This document shows positions 17,190 to 26,002 of a stretch of 54,342 bases of DNA, piece by piece. Every line of letters begins with the position of its first letter. The stretch's first letter is position 1. Source of the DNA: an uncultured Alistipes sp. (GTDB taxonomy: Bacteria; Bacteroidota; Bacteroidia; Bacteroidales; Rikenellaceae); assembly GCA_900542505.1 (NCBI GenBank), contig UQNV01000011.1:1-54342 (forward strand), written 5' to 3'. The position numbers and the translations under genes are program-made. A model generated the notes under the pieces. It made no database searches. It worked only from the letters and a program-made list of their open reading frames with translations, and was not told the DNA's origin.

Positions 17190-18161
17190 TTACTTCAACT
17201 TGCCGAGCAGCCATGCGCTGACGCCCGAGAGCGACTCTTCAGCCATGGAGCCCTTGGCCGACTCGGCGGCCTTGGACGACGCCTCGAGACGCATCTTCTC
17301 GAGCATCATCTGGTTGTCGAACGCGCGCTGCGACGCCTCGCGCTCGCGTTCCAGGCGGGCCAGTTCGGCCTCGCGCGCGGCACGCTCGGCCTCGCTCATC
17401 TTCGCCGCCACCTGGTCAATCATCGCATAGGCCTCCTTGGCCTTGTTGCTGGCGGGGTTGACCGCCACCAGGGCATCCATCGCTTCGGCGTAGTTGCCCT
17501 TGACCATCTCGACCTTGGCGCGCTGGATGGCCGTCTCGGCCACACGGTCGAGCAGCTGCGTGGCCAGGTCGACCTTGAGGCTTGCCACCGAGGCATACTC
17601 GGGCACGCTCTCGGGAATGGCGTCGAGTACCGCAACGGCCTCGGCATACTGTTCGCGGTCGGCCAGCGACTGGGCCTTGGCTATCAGCACGGGAACGCGC
17701 TGGGCATAGTAGTCGACAATCCGCTCGCGGCACCCGTTCATGAAGTTGCGCATGGAGGGCGTACGGGGCGAAAGGCGGTTGATGGCGCTGATGTAGGCCT
17801 TCGACTCCGAGGCTCCGATGCCGCGCACCGGCACGGCCGTCTCGGCGATGATGGTCTGCTCGGCAAGAGCAACCACGTAAATCGAAATCTCCAAATCGAC
17901 GATGAATTGCGCCGGAGCCGTGGCCGTCACCTTCTTGTCGAGCACGAGCACGTTGGGCGTCAGGATGAACTCGCCCGAAAGCGAGCCGTATCCGTTCTGC
18001 GTCGCCAGCTGCAGCAGACGCTGCTGGAGCGTATTCTTCACGCCGGCAGGCAATTCCAGTTCATCGCAAACGTAGGGCGTCACGGCCACCAGGTCCGTCT
18101 GTGCGAACGACGCTGCGGAGAGGAACAACGCCGCCACGACCCCGATAAATCTCTTCATCAT
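17190..18161 (-). CDS. Secreted protein with C-terminal coiled coil, unknown function
   Basis: 323 residues (322 if translation starts at the second Met). The signal peptide is MKRFIGVVAALFLSAASFAQ. Residues 25-160 form an alpha/beta domain (LVAVTPYVCDELELP...LQQRLLQLATQNGYGS...DLEISIYVV) with a faint resemblance to CsgG/LpoB-like periplasmic domains. A helical repeat region follows at about 175-250. The last 80 residues are a charged coiled coil (EAERAAREAELARLERERE). I do not recognise a defined family. Its place between the zinc-ribbon and DUF6175-like genes points to the same envelope complex. Confidence 0.6.
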   Translation of the reverse strand: MMKRFIGVVAALFLSAASFAQTDLVAVTPYVCDELELPAGVKNTLQQRLLQLATQNGYGSLSGEFILTPNVLVLDKKVTATAPAQFIVDLEISIYVVALAEQTIIAETAVPVRGIGASESKAYISAINRLSPRTPSMRNFMNGCRERIVDYYAQRVPVLIAKAQSLADREQYAEAVAVLDAIPESVPEYASVASLKVDLATQLLDRVAETAIQRAKVEMVKGNYAEAMDALVAVNPASNKAKEAYAMIDQVAAKMSEAERAAREAELARLEREREASQRAFDNQMMLEKMRLEASSKAAESAKGSMAEESLSGVSAWLLGKLK

Positions 18162-18245
18162 GATGTTTGAGTTTTGATGCGGCGAAGGCCCGACGCCGGA
18201 CACGGGTGTCCGTCGTCGGGTCTGCCGCGCAGTTCATGCTACCGT

Positions 18246-19199
18246 TTATTTACCTCCGATGGTCAGGATGGCCTGTCCCAGACCGCGAATCGTGAGCTTC
18301 GACTCGATGCCGTACTTCTCGCGCAGTTCGCGGCGCAGGCCGTTGGCCCACGAGCGGGCGTCGAGCGCGCGGCCGCTCTCGTTGAAGAGCGGAATGCGCA
18401 CCTGCTCGAAGTACATGCGGCTTTCCGAGGCATCGGCCGTCGTGAAACGGCCCTGGACCGTATTGGCGGCCACCCAGTCCTCGATGACGAAGCCCAGCTC
18501 GTCGCCGCCCACCTCGCTTTCGAAGTCGTATTCGCTGTCGCTCCAGCAACGGCACGTCAGGGCGATTTCACGTCCCTGCTCCTCCATATTCCGGAAGTGA
18601 GCCTCCAGCTGGTCGCAGAAACCCTTCACATTGTCATTGACCGCTTCAGTCAGCGTCACGGGAACCTCCATCCAGGCAGCAGCCTCAACGGGACTCGTAC
18701 CCGAACCGGCGGCAACCTGCTTGTCGGTGTAGGCATCGATGCCCTGCAGATTGAAGGTCACCGAAGCGTCACGCCCGATGCGGTTGACCGTCCACGTCAC
18801 CTGCATCCAGATATCGGCGCGGGCCACCCGCTTGAGCTTGTCGAGCGGCGACTCGGCCAATTCGGCACCCGTCTCCTTCGACATGGTGAGCGCCTCTTCG
18901 GCCTCCTCGGTCTTCAACCGCTTGAGCATGGCCTCCATGCTCCGCAGCGGGAAACCCCGGTCGGCCATCAGCTCGCCGATTTTGCTGACTACCAGCAGCA
19001 GGTCGGCATCGCCCTGGATGGCCTTCGTATAGTCGGGTATCTTCTCTTCGGTCCCCTGGTTGTCGAAGGTGGTGTAGTAGCCGTTCTGGATGCACCACAC
19101 ATCGCTCGGCACGACCATAATCGTCGGCTTCTTGGCGCCCTGTGCATAGCCCAGCACGGCGGCCAGAAGCAGAGCGCACGTCAAAATCACTCGTTTCAT
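18246..19199 (-). CDS. Secreted DUF6175-like protein
   Basis: 317 residues with signal peptide MKRVILTCALLLAAVLGYAQ. The mature part starts AKKPTIMVVPSDVWCIQNGY and ends KYGIESKLTIRGLGQAILTIGG. I associate this pattern with the Bacteroidota DUF6175 family, from memory and unconfirmed. It has a CsgG-like flavour: an N-terminal strand with a nucleotide-fold look and many acidic helices. I took the ATG at 19199 because it starts the signal peptide. It is one of several secreted proteins in the cluster. Confidence 0.6.
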   Translation of the reverse strand: MKRVILTCALLLAAVLGYAQGAKKPTIMVVPSDVWCIQNGYYTTFDNQGTEEKIPDYTKAIQGDADLLLVVSKIGELMADRGFPLRSMEAMLKRLKTEEAEEALTMSKETGAELAESPLDKLKRVARADIWMQVTWTVNRIGRDASVTFNLQGIDAYTDKQVAAGSGTSPVEAAAWMEVPVTLTEAVNDNVKGFCDQLEAHFRNMEEQGREIALTCRCWSDSEYDFESEVGGDELGFVIEDWVAANTVQGRFTTADASESRMYFEQVRIPLFNESGRALDARSWANGLRRELREKYGIESKLTIRGLGQAILTIGGK

Positions 19200-19218
19200 A
19201 TCCACAACGGTTTGGAGG

Positions 19219-19740
19219 TTAGAACAGGTAGTCCAGGCTCTTGATGACCCCTTCGTCTTCGAGCCGCTTGCGCAGCTCGGAGTACTGCACCGTGACATAG
19301 ACGGCCACCTTGTACTCCTTGCCCATCTTCACCACGTTGCCGGCACCCGAGCTGTTGGCTACCGAGACATAGCGGGCATAGTCGCCCCCGTCGGCGAAGA
19401 AGCTATCGAAGAACGCGGCATAGGTCTGCTCGGCGGTCGGGTCGCTCACCAGCGGCTTGAGCGCACGGGCACGCTTCGCGCGGTCGTTATTGGCAGCCGC
19501 TCCCTTGAAAATCAGGCCGTGAACGGCGTTCTTGAGCGCCTGCTTGCGGGCCACGTCGACACTCTTCGAATAGCTCCAGACGCGGACCAGCACCGTCTTG
19601 TCGGCACCCACCGCCTCGTTCTGGATTTCATAGCGCCATGCTGCGGTCTCCGCATTGGCCTTCTTGGTCTTGTTCTTCTGACCCGCGAAGAGCATCGCGG
19701 GCAGAAGGACAAGCATCAGTATGACAACAAATCTTTTCAT
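19219..19740 (-). CDS. Small secreted protein of unknown function
   Basis: 173 residues with signal peptide MKRFVVILMLVLLPAMLFAG. The core VLVRVWSYSKSVDVARKQALKNAVHGLIFKG resembles the A...A...A.R.AL..A helix of LPP20/FlgT-type domains, and a YKVAVYVTVQYSELRKRLEDEG strand-helix end follows. This similarity suggests it is a divergent relative of the other envelope proteins in the cluster. No catalytic residues are visible. Confidence 0.6.
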   Translation of the reverse strand: MKRFVVILMLVLLPAMLFAGQKNKTKKANAETAAWRYEIQNEAVGADKTVLVRVWSYSKSVDVARKQALKNAVHGLIFKGAAANNDRAKRARALKPLVSDPTAEQTYAAFFDSFFADGGDYARYVSVANSSGAGNVVKMGKEYKVAVYVTVQYSELRKRLEDEGVIKSLDYLF

Positions 19741-19782
19741 ATACTTTATTATAAGGTTGTCGGGGGATACGGAATCAGACCG

Positions 19783-21231
19783 TTACTTCTTCTTGGTCTT
19801 CATGCGCAGGAGCAGGCCCTCGTAGTAAGCATCCTTGCTCTTGCCCACGAGCAGCGTTTCGCCCGCCTTGTTCTCTTCCGACGGAGCGCCGGCCTCGGTG
19901 CTGTAGGAGTTGTCCCACACGTTCTTCTTGTCGACGGTCAGCTCGCCCTTCTTGACGTAGGTGACACGCTCCACCGAATCCTTCATCTCGATTTTCTTCT
20001 CGAGCACTTCGAATACCTCGCCGCCTTCCAGACCGTCGCGCGTACCGATGCGGGCTGCATAGGTACGTACGGGACGACCCTTCTTGTCGGTTCCCTCATG
20101 CACGATGAGCGGGGTCTTGGTCTTGAACTCGTCGTACTTGCGCTCGAACTTGGCCAGCACGCCGTCGACTGCATCGGCGGCAGCCAGACGAATCAGTTCG
20201 TTCTCATCCTTGTCGGTGAAGATGCCGGCCTTGGTCTTGGCCCATGCACGCTCGTTGCCGATGAACTGCAGCGAGAAGAGGTCCGAAGCGTTGTATGCAT
20301 CCAGCTTGAACGCGCCGGTCTCGTTGTCCCACAGCTCGTTGAAACGCTCGGCGATGTTGTCGTTCCAGCGCAGACGGAACAGATAGGAGTCAACGGTCAC
20401 GTAATAACCGGCACCCAGACCGGCCTTTACGCCCACCTCTGCCACCTTGAGGCCCATCTTGCCGTAACCCGAGGGGTCGAACTCGGCAGCGGCATACATC
20501 GGCAGCATGATGTCGGCAACCAGTGCATCCTTGGGCTTGTAACCGAAGCGCGTCACCACCACAAAGGTGTTGCCCACCAGCTCCGCAAGGTCAATCTGAC
20601 GCATCAGGTAGTGGTCGCCCGCCTCGGTAGCGGCAGCAACCTCGGACTCGTCGGCCGAAACGTTGAGCATACCGCGCTTCAGGGCGATGGAATCGGTATA
20701 CTGGCCGTCGGGACCGATGAACCAGCCGTCGGCCAGACGCTTGGCAACGCCGTTCTCGAGCAGGTACTTGTTGGCCAGGCGTGCCACGTTGAGCTTGATG
20801 ACCGTATCGACGGTCTGCGCCTGGGTGGCCATCAGCTGGCGCAGAATCTGGTTCATTGCCTCGTTGTAGTAGGTCTGCTTGGGAGCCGTACCGCCGGTCT
20901 CAAGGATGTTGAGATACTGTTCCGTCGGGGTGCAGGCGAGGTTGAAGGCAGCCTCATCCTCGGCCGTCAGCGTATAAGCCGTAGGGTCGATGACACGCAG
21001 CGACTCGTCGAGGTTATGGTTGTTGTATTTGGGGTTCCACTCGGCATGGAGGAATGCTTCGCGAAGCACATCCTTCTGGGGCACCGAGGCATCCTACATC
21101 ATTATCAGGCAAACCGAGTTGCGCACATACTCGTCCGAAGTCACCTTTTTGTTCAGCTCCTGAGCAACGACGCCCTGAGCCATGACACCGGCTGCGGCAA
21201 GAGCAGCCACATAAAGTCCAATTTGTTTCAT
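19783..21231 (-). pseudogene. Secreted protein gene interrupted by an in-frame TAG
   Basis: The frame opens at the ATG at 21231 with a signal peptide (MKQIGLYVAALAAAGVMAQG). It reaches codon 46, a TAG at 21096-21094, and then continues open for 437 further codons (DASVPQKDVLREAF...) to 19783. Without the stop it would be a 482-residue exported protein. A GTG at 21084 could restart translation but would lose the signal peptide. The body is a mixed alpha/beta domain with YYVTVDSYLFRLRWND and an SH3-like end (GLEGGEVFEVLEKKIE). The sharp single stop in otherwise intact sequence suggests a recent nonsense change or a base error, not decay. It is the first gene of the envelope cluster. I do not recognise the family. 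Confidence 0.75.
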
Positions 21232-21269
21232 ATACAAAAGTTTAAGTTAGTAAAGTCGGCATTCTGCGG

Positions 21270-21413
21270 TACAAAAAAAGAGGGCGGAAGCTGCTTCTTC
21301 CTCCCTGAACGTTGCAATCCGCCGGTTCACGGGGTCGGCGGGGAATCTCCGAAACGGAACAGACTCGTTCAGGTCTGAGGCCAAACACTTTCACCCACCA
21401 TTCTCTCCCACAA
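21270..21413 (-). ncRNA. Leader RNA with SRP-like core motif
   Basis: Transcript predicted from the promoter at 21427-21420 to the T-run near 21273. It contains TTCAGG...GGAA...AGCAGC (about 21310-21289), the layout of the conserved loop of small bacterial SRP RNA. The 4-bp stem that normally holds the GGAA tetraloop is poor here. Two mutually exclusive stems use the same CGGCGG (21324-21319): one with the upstream CCGCCG (21341-21336), the other with the terminator-side TCCGCC. It is either an SRP RNA gene or an attenuating leader of the cluster. Confidence 0.45.
21273..21305 (-). terminator. Terminator inside the cluster leader
   Basis: Minus-strand stem GGGAGGAAG / CTTCCGCCC with one mismatch, then a run of seven T's. 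It lies about 40 bases before the ATG at 21231. It either ends the small RNA or acts as an attenuator for the ten-gene cluster. Confidence 0.7.
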
Positions 21414-21419
21414 TTAAAA

Positions 21420-21427
21420 CAAAAGTA
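21420..21427 (-). promoter_or_regulatory. -7 box TACTTTTG upstream of the leader RNA
   Basis: TACTTTTG on the minus strand matches TAnnTTTG. A TTTG at 21454-21451 lies 23 bases upstream. This AT-rich patch (21410-21480) stands out from its GC-rich surroundings. Confidence 0.6.
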
Positions 21428-21797
21428 AGCTTTTTTTTCTAAAAATCACACAAAAAAGCGCAATTTTATTCCTTTTGTCACTATTTTTTCATCCGAAAAG
21501 TCCCTATACGCAAACAGCAACCCGATTGGACAGCGGCACATCTTTTCAGTCCACCGCCGGCGGGTTAGGACGGCAGAGCCTTCGCACCGCAATCTCCGCA
21601 AACCCGGCCTGCGGCAGAAACCTCTGTCCAACGACCGACATCCTCCATCCAACACCAAAACGCTCAACGCGCGGCCTCCAGCCCTCAACACTCAACACGG
21701 AACCCGAAACCCGAAGCAAAAACGGAAGCAAAGACGAATGCGGAGACAAATGCGGAGACGGAAGCGAAGCCCCCCCACCCGAGCGACAAAAAAAAGA
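21428..21797. other. Intergenic stretch without a gene
   Basis: An AT-rich promoter patch is followed by GC-rich sequence with many short CAACAC/GGAA-type words and a C-run at 21767-21778. I found no convincing coding frame, tRNA or repeat array here. Confidence 0.5.
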
Positions 21798-21827
21798 GTA
21801 GCCCCGGCGGAAATCCGCCGGGGCTAC
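21798..21827 (-). terminator. Terminator of rpsU
   Basis: Perfect 14-bp stem GTAGCCCCGGCGGA / TCCGCCGGGGCTAC, then nine T's on the minus strand (21795-21787). It lies 25 bases past the rpsU stop. Confidence 0.9.
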
Positions 21828-21851
21828 CCGTATATCCGGAAGTCGGATGAG

Positions 21852-22043
21852 CTACTCCTCGTTGCGATAGGTGTGCTCCACGTAGATGGCGCGCTGCATC
21901 GCCTCACGCTTGGCCACCGAGGGCTTCGTGAAGTACTGACGACGACGGAGCTCCTTCAGGACACCCGTGCGCTCATATTTACGCTTGAACTTCTTCAGGG
22001 CGCGTTCGATGTTTTCGCCCTCTTTTACCGGCATGATAATCAT
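21852..22043 (-). CDS. rpsU: 30S ribosomal protein S21
   Basis: 63-residue basic protein starting MIIMPVKEGENIERALKKFKRKYERTG and ending in the RRRQYFTKPSVAKREAMQ region, the full pattern of bacterial S21. S21 sits on the 30S platform near the anti-Shine-Dalgarno helix. The extra MII before MPVKEG is usual in Bacteroidota. A strong terminator follows, so it is likely monocistronic or follows the HhH gene upstream. Confidence 0.96.
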   Translation of the reverse strand: MIIMPVKEGENIERALKKFKRKYERTGVLKELRRRQYFTKPSVAKREAMQRAIYVEHTYRNEE

Positions 22044-22088
22044 GGTATTCTTTTTTTAATGTTTGCTTGTAAAAAATTCAGATTGTTC

Positions 22089-23189
22089 CTATTGAAAGTA
22101 ATCCGGAGGAACCTCGCCTCCGAACGACGTCGAATCACTCGTCTTTTCCGTCTTCCGCACCCCGAATTGCAGGTATGGAGCCAGCCGCGCTGCCTCCTCC
22201 CGGGTCAATATGTCGTCCTTCACCAGCTCTTCGAGGGTACTCCAACCTCCTTTCAATTGTCTTGTCTTAAGCAGTTTCCGCAACGTACGGGGCGCAATGT
22301 AGGGATGACGTCCCAATTCGTTCGGAGCCGCAAAGTTAATATCAATTTTTCGAATTTTACAACTATCGCAGCGAATTTGTTTCAAAATTCGTTCATAATT
22401 ACGCTCCGTAACCCCCGGAACTTCGGCCAGCTGCTCGACCCGGGCGAACCCGCCGAGCCGTTCGCGGTACGCCATGATGGTGACCACGCTCTTTTCGCCG
22501 ATACCGACAACGCTGCGCAGCGTGGCCGAATCGGCCGTATTGATTTCAACCGGCTCCTCGAAGGGCGACGGACGGCGTTCGGCGAAGAGCACGTAGGGCT
22601 CCAGCGCATCGGCCACCGAATCCGAAATGACGTAACAGGCGCGCAGCTCCTCCATGTCGCGGATGCCGCTCAGGTCACGCCAGCGGACAAAAGCCTGGGC
22701 CTGACGCCTCGAAAGCGCACCGATGGCCTGCAGATAGGCGGCGCTCACCGTATCGACCAGAAAGGGCTCGGGCCGCATCGGCTCGGGAACAATCCGCTCG
22801 CTGGTATAGTCGCGCGGGGCGAGGGCATATTTGCGGCCGATGCGGATGTAGGGCGCCAGCCGCAGGTAGAGCGAATCGGAGAAGCCGTAGCAGAGGGCCA
22901 CATCTTCGGGAATGCGGAAAATCTTGCCCGACGCACGGTACTTGAGCAGACTCACGGCCTCGTATTTCGACAGTCCGAGGCTGCGCAGCTCCTCGTAATC
23001 CGCACGATTGGGGTCAAACGGATGCAGACGGGCCGAGTCGACCCGCTCCTCGTATTCGCGTTCGATGCGCGCGGCGTCCTCGACGGTCGTCCGCGGACGC
23101 GCCAGCACCAGTCCGAGCACGGCCAGCCCCGCCAGCGGCAGGAAAAAGGCCAGAGCCCTCACCTCCCGTTCCGAAAAGAGTCGTTTCAT
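22089..23189 (-). CDS. Membrane-anchored helix-hairpin-helix (ComEA-like) protein
   Basis: 366 residues. The N-terminal anchor helix lies near residues 12-30 (ALAFFLPLAGLAVLGLVLA). Several HhH modules follow: DPNRADYEELRSLGLSKYEAVSLLKYR, AYLQAIGALSRRQAQAFVRWR, INTADSATLRSVVGIGEKSVVTIMAYR and FAAPNELGRHPYIAPRTLRKLL. These bind DNA backbone without sequence specificity. Multi-HhH proteins of this size are found across Bacteroidota and are often annotated as competence or DNA-binding proteins; the true role is unknown. I chose the ATG at 23189 because it opens on MKRLFSEREVRA before the anchor. A -7 box is at 23254-23247. Confidence 0.85.
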   Translation of the reverse strand: MKRLFSEREVRALAFFLPLAGLAVLGLVLARPRTTVEDAARIEREYEERVDSARLHPFDPNRADYEELRSLGLSKYEAVSLLKYRASGKIFRIPEDVALCYGFSDSLYLRLAPYIRIGRKYALAPRDYTSERIVPEPMRPEPFLVDTVSAAYLQAIGALSRRQAQAFVRWRDLSGIRDMEELRACYVISDSVADALEPYVLFAERRPSPFEEPVEINTADSATLRSVVGIGEKSVVTIMAYRERLGGFARVEQLAEVPGVTERNYERILKQIRCDSCKIRKIDINFAAPNELGRHPYIAPRTLRKLLKTRQLKGGWSTLEELVKDDILTREEAARLAPYLQFGVRKTEKTSDSTSFGGEVPPDYFQ

Positions 23190-23246
23190 GCTCCGAAAAT
23201 TTCGGGCCAGCAACCGTCCGGCGACGGCCGGGACCCACACTTTTTA

Positions 23247-23254
23247 CAAAGATA
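23247..23254 (-). promoter_or_regulatory. -7 box TATCTTTG of the HhH gene
   Basis: Perfect TAnnTTTG on the minus strand. The predicted leader is about 50 bases. No clear -33 TTTG is seen. Confidence 0.6.
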
Positions 23255-23347
23255 ACATATTTTTCCGAATCGCATCGGCCCACGGGCCACTCTTCGACAC
23301 ATTCGGCGACACAGCGGACACTTCGCACCGCCTCCGGCAGAGAACAA

Positions 23348-23377
23348 GATGCGGGGAGGCCTCCGCCACCCCGCATC
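23348..23377 (-). terminator. Hairpin after glnN
   Basis: 9-bp stem GATGCGGGG / CCCCGCATC with a 12-base loop, 25 bases past the glnN stop. Only a weak T-rich tail follows. Confidence 0.55.
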
Positions 23378-23401
23378 CATCCACTCGCCGGAACCGCCCC
23401 G

Positions 23402-25579
23402 CTAACGCAGGAAGAGCAGTTCGCGGTACTTCGGAAGAGGCCAAATCTGGTCGTCGACAATCTCCTCCAGTTTGTCGATGTGGTAGCGAATCTGGTCGAA
23501 GAAGACCGCCACCGTATCGTGGTAGGCAATGGCCTTGGCACGCTGGTCCTCGATGGGGTTGGCATGCTTGCGCGCCTCAATCATCTCACCCGTCAGGCGC
23601 TGGATTTCGGCCGTATGGCCCTGGATTTTCTTGATGAGCTCGATATCGGCCGAGGCGTTGAGTCCCGGAATCTGCGACATCTTGAAGACCTTGTCGAGCA
23701 GCATCGCCTCGTAGCGCGAGGCCGTCGGCACGATGTGGTTCATCGCCAGGTCGCCCAGCACGCGGCCCTCAATCTGAATCTTCTTGGTATAGGTCTCCCA
23801 CTTCACCTCGGTGCGGGCCTCAAGCTCCACCTTCGAATAGACACCCGTTGCAGCGAACATCTCGACGGAGCGCTCGTCGAGGTAGCGGTCAAAAATGAGC
23901 GGCGTCGAGGTTTCGCAGTCCAGACCGCGGCGTGCGGCCTCCTCCTTCCACTCGTCCGAATAGCCGTTGCCGTCGAAACGAATCGCCTTGCAAGCACGAA
24001 TCATCTCCTTGAGTTCTTCGTAGATGGCCTTCTCCTTCTTCATGCCGCCCTCAATTTTCGCATCGACGTTGCGGCGGAACTCGGTCAACTCATTGGCCAG
24101 AGCCGCATTGAAGGTAATCATCGCTTCGGCGCAGTTGTCCGACGAACCCACGGCTCGGAATTCGAAGCGGTTGCCCGTAAAGGCAAAGGGCGAAGTGCGG
24201 TTGCGGTCCGTATTGTCGAGCAGCAGGGCCGGGATGTGCGAAATGCCGCTCATCTTGAATACGTTCTTGGCATCGAAACGGATAGCGTCATCACCCGAAC
24301 TTGCCTCGAGTTTATCCAGCACGGCTGAAACCTGCGAACCAAGGAAGGTCGAGATAATGGCCGGGGGAGCCTCATTGGCGCCCAGACGGTGAGCGTTTGT
24401 GGCACTCATGATGGAAGCCTTGAGCAGTCCGTTATGCTTGTAGACGGCCGAGATGACATTCACAAGGAATGTGATGAACTGCAGATTTTCAGTTGCCGTC
24501 TTGCCCGGACCGAAAAGATTGACGCCCGTATCGGTACCCAGCGAGAGGTTGTTGTGCTTGCCCGAGCCGTTGATGCCCTTGAAGGGCTTCTCGTGCAGCA
24601 GCACACGGAACTTGTGACGGCGGGCAATCTTGTCCATGATGGTCATCAGCAGCTGGTTGTGGTCATTGGCCAGGTTTGCCTCCTCATAGACGGGTGCCAG
24701 TTCGAACTGATTGGGAGCTACTTCGTTGTGACGCGCCTTGACCGGAATGCCCAGCTTCAGGCACTCGTATTCGAGGTCTTTCATGAAGGCGATGACACGC
24801 GCAGGGATGGCCCCGAAATAGTGGTCCTCCATCTGCTGGTTCTTAGCAGACTCATGCCCCATGAGCGTACGTCCCGTAAGCATCAGGTCGGGGCGTGCTG
24901 CCCACAGGCTCTCGTCCACGAGGAAATACTCCTGCTCCCAACCCAGATAGGCATACACGCGCTCGACATTCTTGTCAAAGTAGCGGCATACCTCCGTGGC
25001 AGCCTTATCGACGGCCGAAAGCGAGCGGAGCAGGGGCACCTTGTAGTCGAGCGCCTCGCCCGTATAGGCGATGAAGACGGTCGGGATACAGAGCGTCGTA
25101 TCGACGATGAATGCAGGCGAAGCGGGGTCCCAGGCCGAATAGCCGCGCGCCTCGAAGGTGTTGCGGATACCTCCGTTGGGGAACGACGAGGCGTCGGACT
25201 CCTGCTGCACGAGCAGTTTACCCGAGAACTCCTCGAGCACGCCGCCCACCCCGTCGGGCTCGGCAAAGGCATCGTGTTTCTCTGCCGTACCACCTGTCAG
25301 AGGCTGAAACCAATGCGTGTAATGGTCAGCCCCGTGTTCGAGCGCCCACTGCCGCATGCCCGCCGCAATACCATCGGCAACCTCGAGCGTCAACGGCGTA
25401 CGGTGCTCCATTGTATCGAGCAGTGCCTCGTAAGTTTTCCGGTCGAGGTATTTACGCATGGCGGCCCGTCCGAAGACCTTGCGGCCGAAATAATCCGAAG
25501 GACGCCCCCCGGGTGCCTTCACGTCGACGGCGGTGTGATTAATCGCCGCATCGACCATTTTAAATCTGAGAAGAGACAT
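23402..25579 (-). CDS. glnN: Glutamine synthetase type III
   Basis: 725-residue GSIII enzyme (glutamate + NH3 + ATP to glutamine). Family blocks in order: THWFQPLTGGTAEKHDAF near 85, KLLVQQESDASSFPNGGIR near 120, GWEQEYFLVDESLW near 215, KARHNEVAPNQFELAPVYEE near 285, KGINGSGKHNNLSLGTDTG near 340 and the FTGNRFEFRAVGSSDNCAE block near 445. The length matches the 720-730 of Bacteroides GlnN. I chose the ATG at 25579 (MSLLRFKMVD); upstream codons are AT-rich non-coding sequence behind the promoter at 25627-25620. GSIII is the usual ammonia-assimilating enzyme in this phylum. Confidence 0.97.
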   Translation of the reverse strand: MSLLRFKMVDAAINHTAVDVKAPGGRPSDYFGRKVFGRAAMRKYLDRKTYEALLDTMEHRTPLTLEVADGIAAGMRQWALEHGADHYTHWFQPLTGGTAEKHDAFAEPDGVGGVLEEFSGKLLVQQESDASSFPNGGIRNTFEARGYSAWDPASPAFIVDTTLCIPTVFIAYTGEALDYKVPLLRSLSAVDKAATEVCRYFDKNVERVYAYLGWEQEYFLVDESLWAARPDLMLTGRTLMGHESAKNQQMEDHYFGAIPARVIAFMKDLEYECLKLGIPVKARHNEVAPNQFELAPVYEEANLANDHNQLLMTIMDKIARRHKFRVLLHEKPFKGINGSGKHNNLSLGTDTGVNLFGPGKTATENLQFITFLVNVISAVYKHNGLLKASIMSATNAHRLGANEAPPAIISTFLGSQVSAVLDKLEASSGDDAIRFDAKNVFKMSGISHIPALLLDNTDRNRTSPFAFTGNRFEFRAVGSSDNCAEAMITFNAALANELTEFRRNVDAKIEGGMKKEKAIYEELKEMIRACKAIRFDGNGYSDEWKEEAARRGLDCETSTPLIFDRYLDERSVEMFAATGVYSKVELEARTEVKWETYTKKIQIEGRVLGDLAMNHIVPTASRYEAMLLDKVFKMSQIPGLNASADIELIKKIQGHTAEIQRLTGEMIEARKHANPIEDQRAKAIAYHDTVAVFFDQIRYHIDKLEEIVDDQIWPLPKYRELLFLR

Positions 25580-25619
25580 AAATCTGGATAGGAGAAATGT
25601 TGTCGTTTGAACTTCGTTG

Positions 25620-25627
25620 CAAAGGTA
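25620..25627 (-). promoter_or_regulatory. -7 box TACCTTTG of glnN
   Basis: Perfect TAnnTTTG on the minus strand, giving a leader of about 35 bases. A TTTG at 25656-25653 is 25 bases upstream, a long but possible spacer. Confidence 0.6.
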
Positions 25628-25927
25628 AAAAATTATCAAAAATGTTGTTTTGCAAAAATCGACAATTTTCCGAAAATACCCTATTTTTTTCGATGTTTTC
25701 CGCAAAAACGCCCCTGTTTTTCCGTAAACCGCCCGAATTTTTCACCAATTTTCCGGAAAACAACCCTCAATTTTCGCAAAACGGCAAAATTTTCACTTTT
25801 CCGGCATTCGCCCTGTTTTATTCCATTAATGTGCTAATTTTATCCCAAATAACCCTCCAAAGAAAAGCCCCGCACACCCGCTGCGCACCCCCGCCCGAAG
25901 CGGCCACTGTTATTTTCCTAACGATTT
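25628..25927. other. AT-rich intergenic region between glnN and mutA
   Basis: A strikingly AT-rich and homopolymer-rich stretch (T and A runs, repeated TTTTCCG/CGAAAA words) between two divergent metabolic genes. Apart from promoter elements at its edges I see no gene or operator dyad. Confidence 0.5.
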
Positions 25928-25928
25928 A

Positions 25929-25961
25929 TTGCTCCAATCTCCCGAATATTTTATATCTTTA
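25929..25961 (+). promoter_or_regulatory. Promoter of mutA-mutB
   Basis: TTG at 25929-25931, a 22-base spacer, then TATCTTTA at 25954-25961, one mismatch from TAnnTTTG. The leader to the ATG at 26003 would be about 35 bases. Confidence 0.6.
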
Positions 25962-26002
25962 CGTGCAATTTGGACAACACTTATACTAATCTCTAAATAG
26001 TT

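Noticed and set aside
21094..21096. TAG read as a sense codon (stop-codon recoding)
   Set aside because: Several other genes in the window use TAG as a normal stop (for example ileS and the BlaI-like gene), and no suppressor tRNA is visible.
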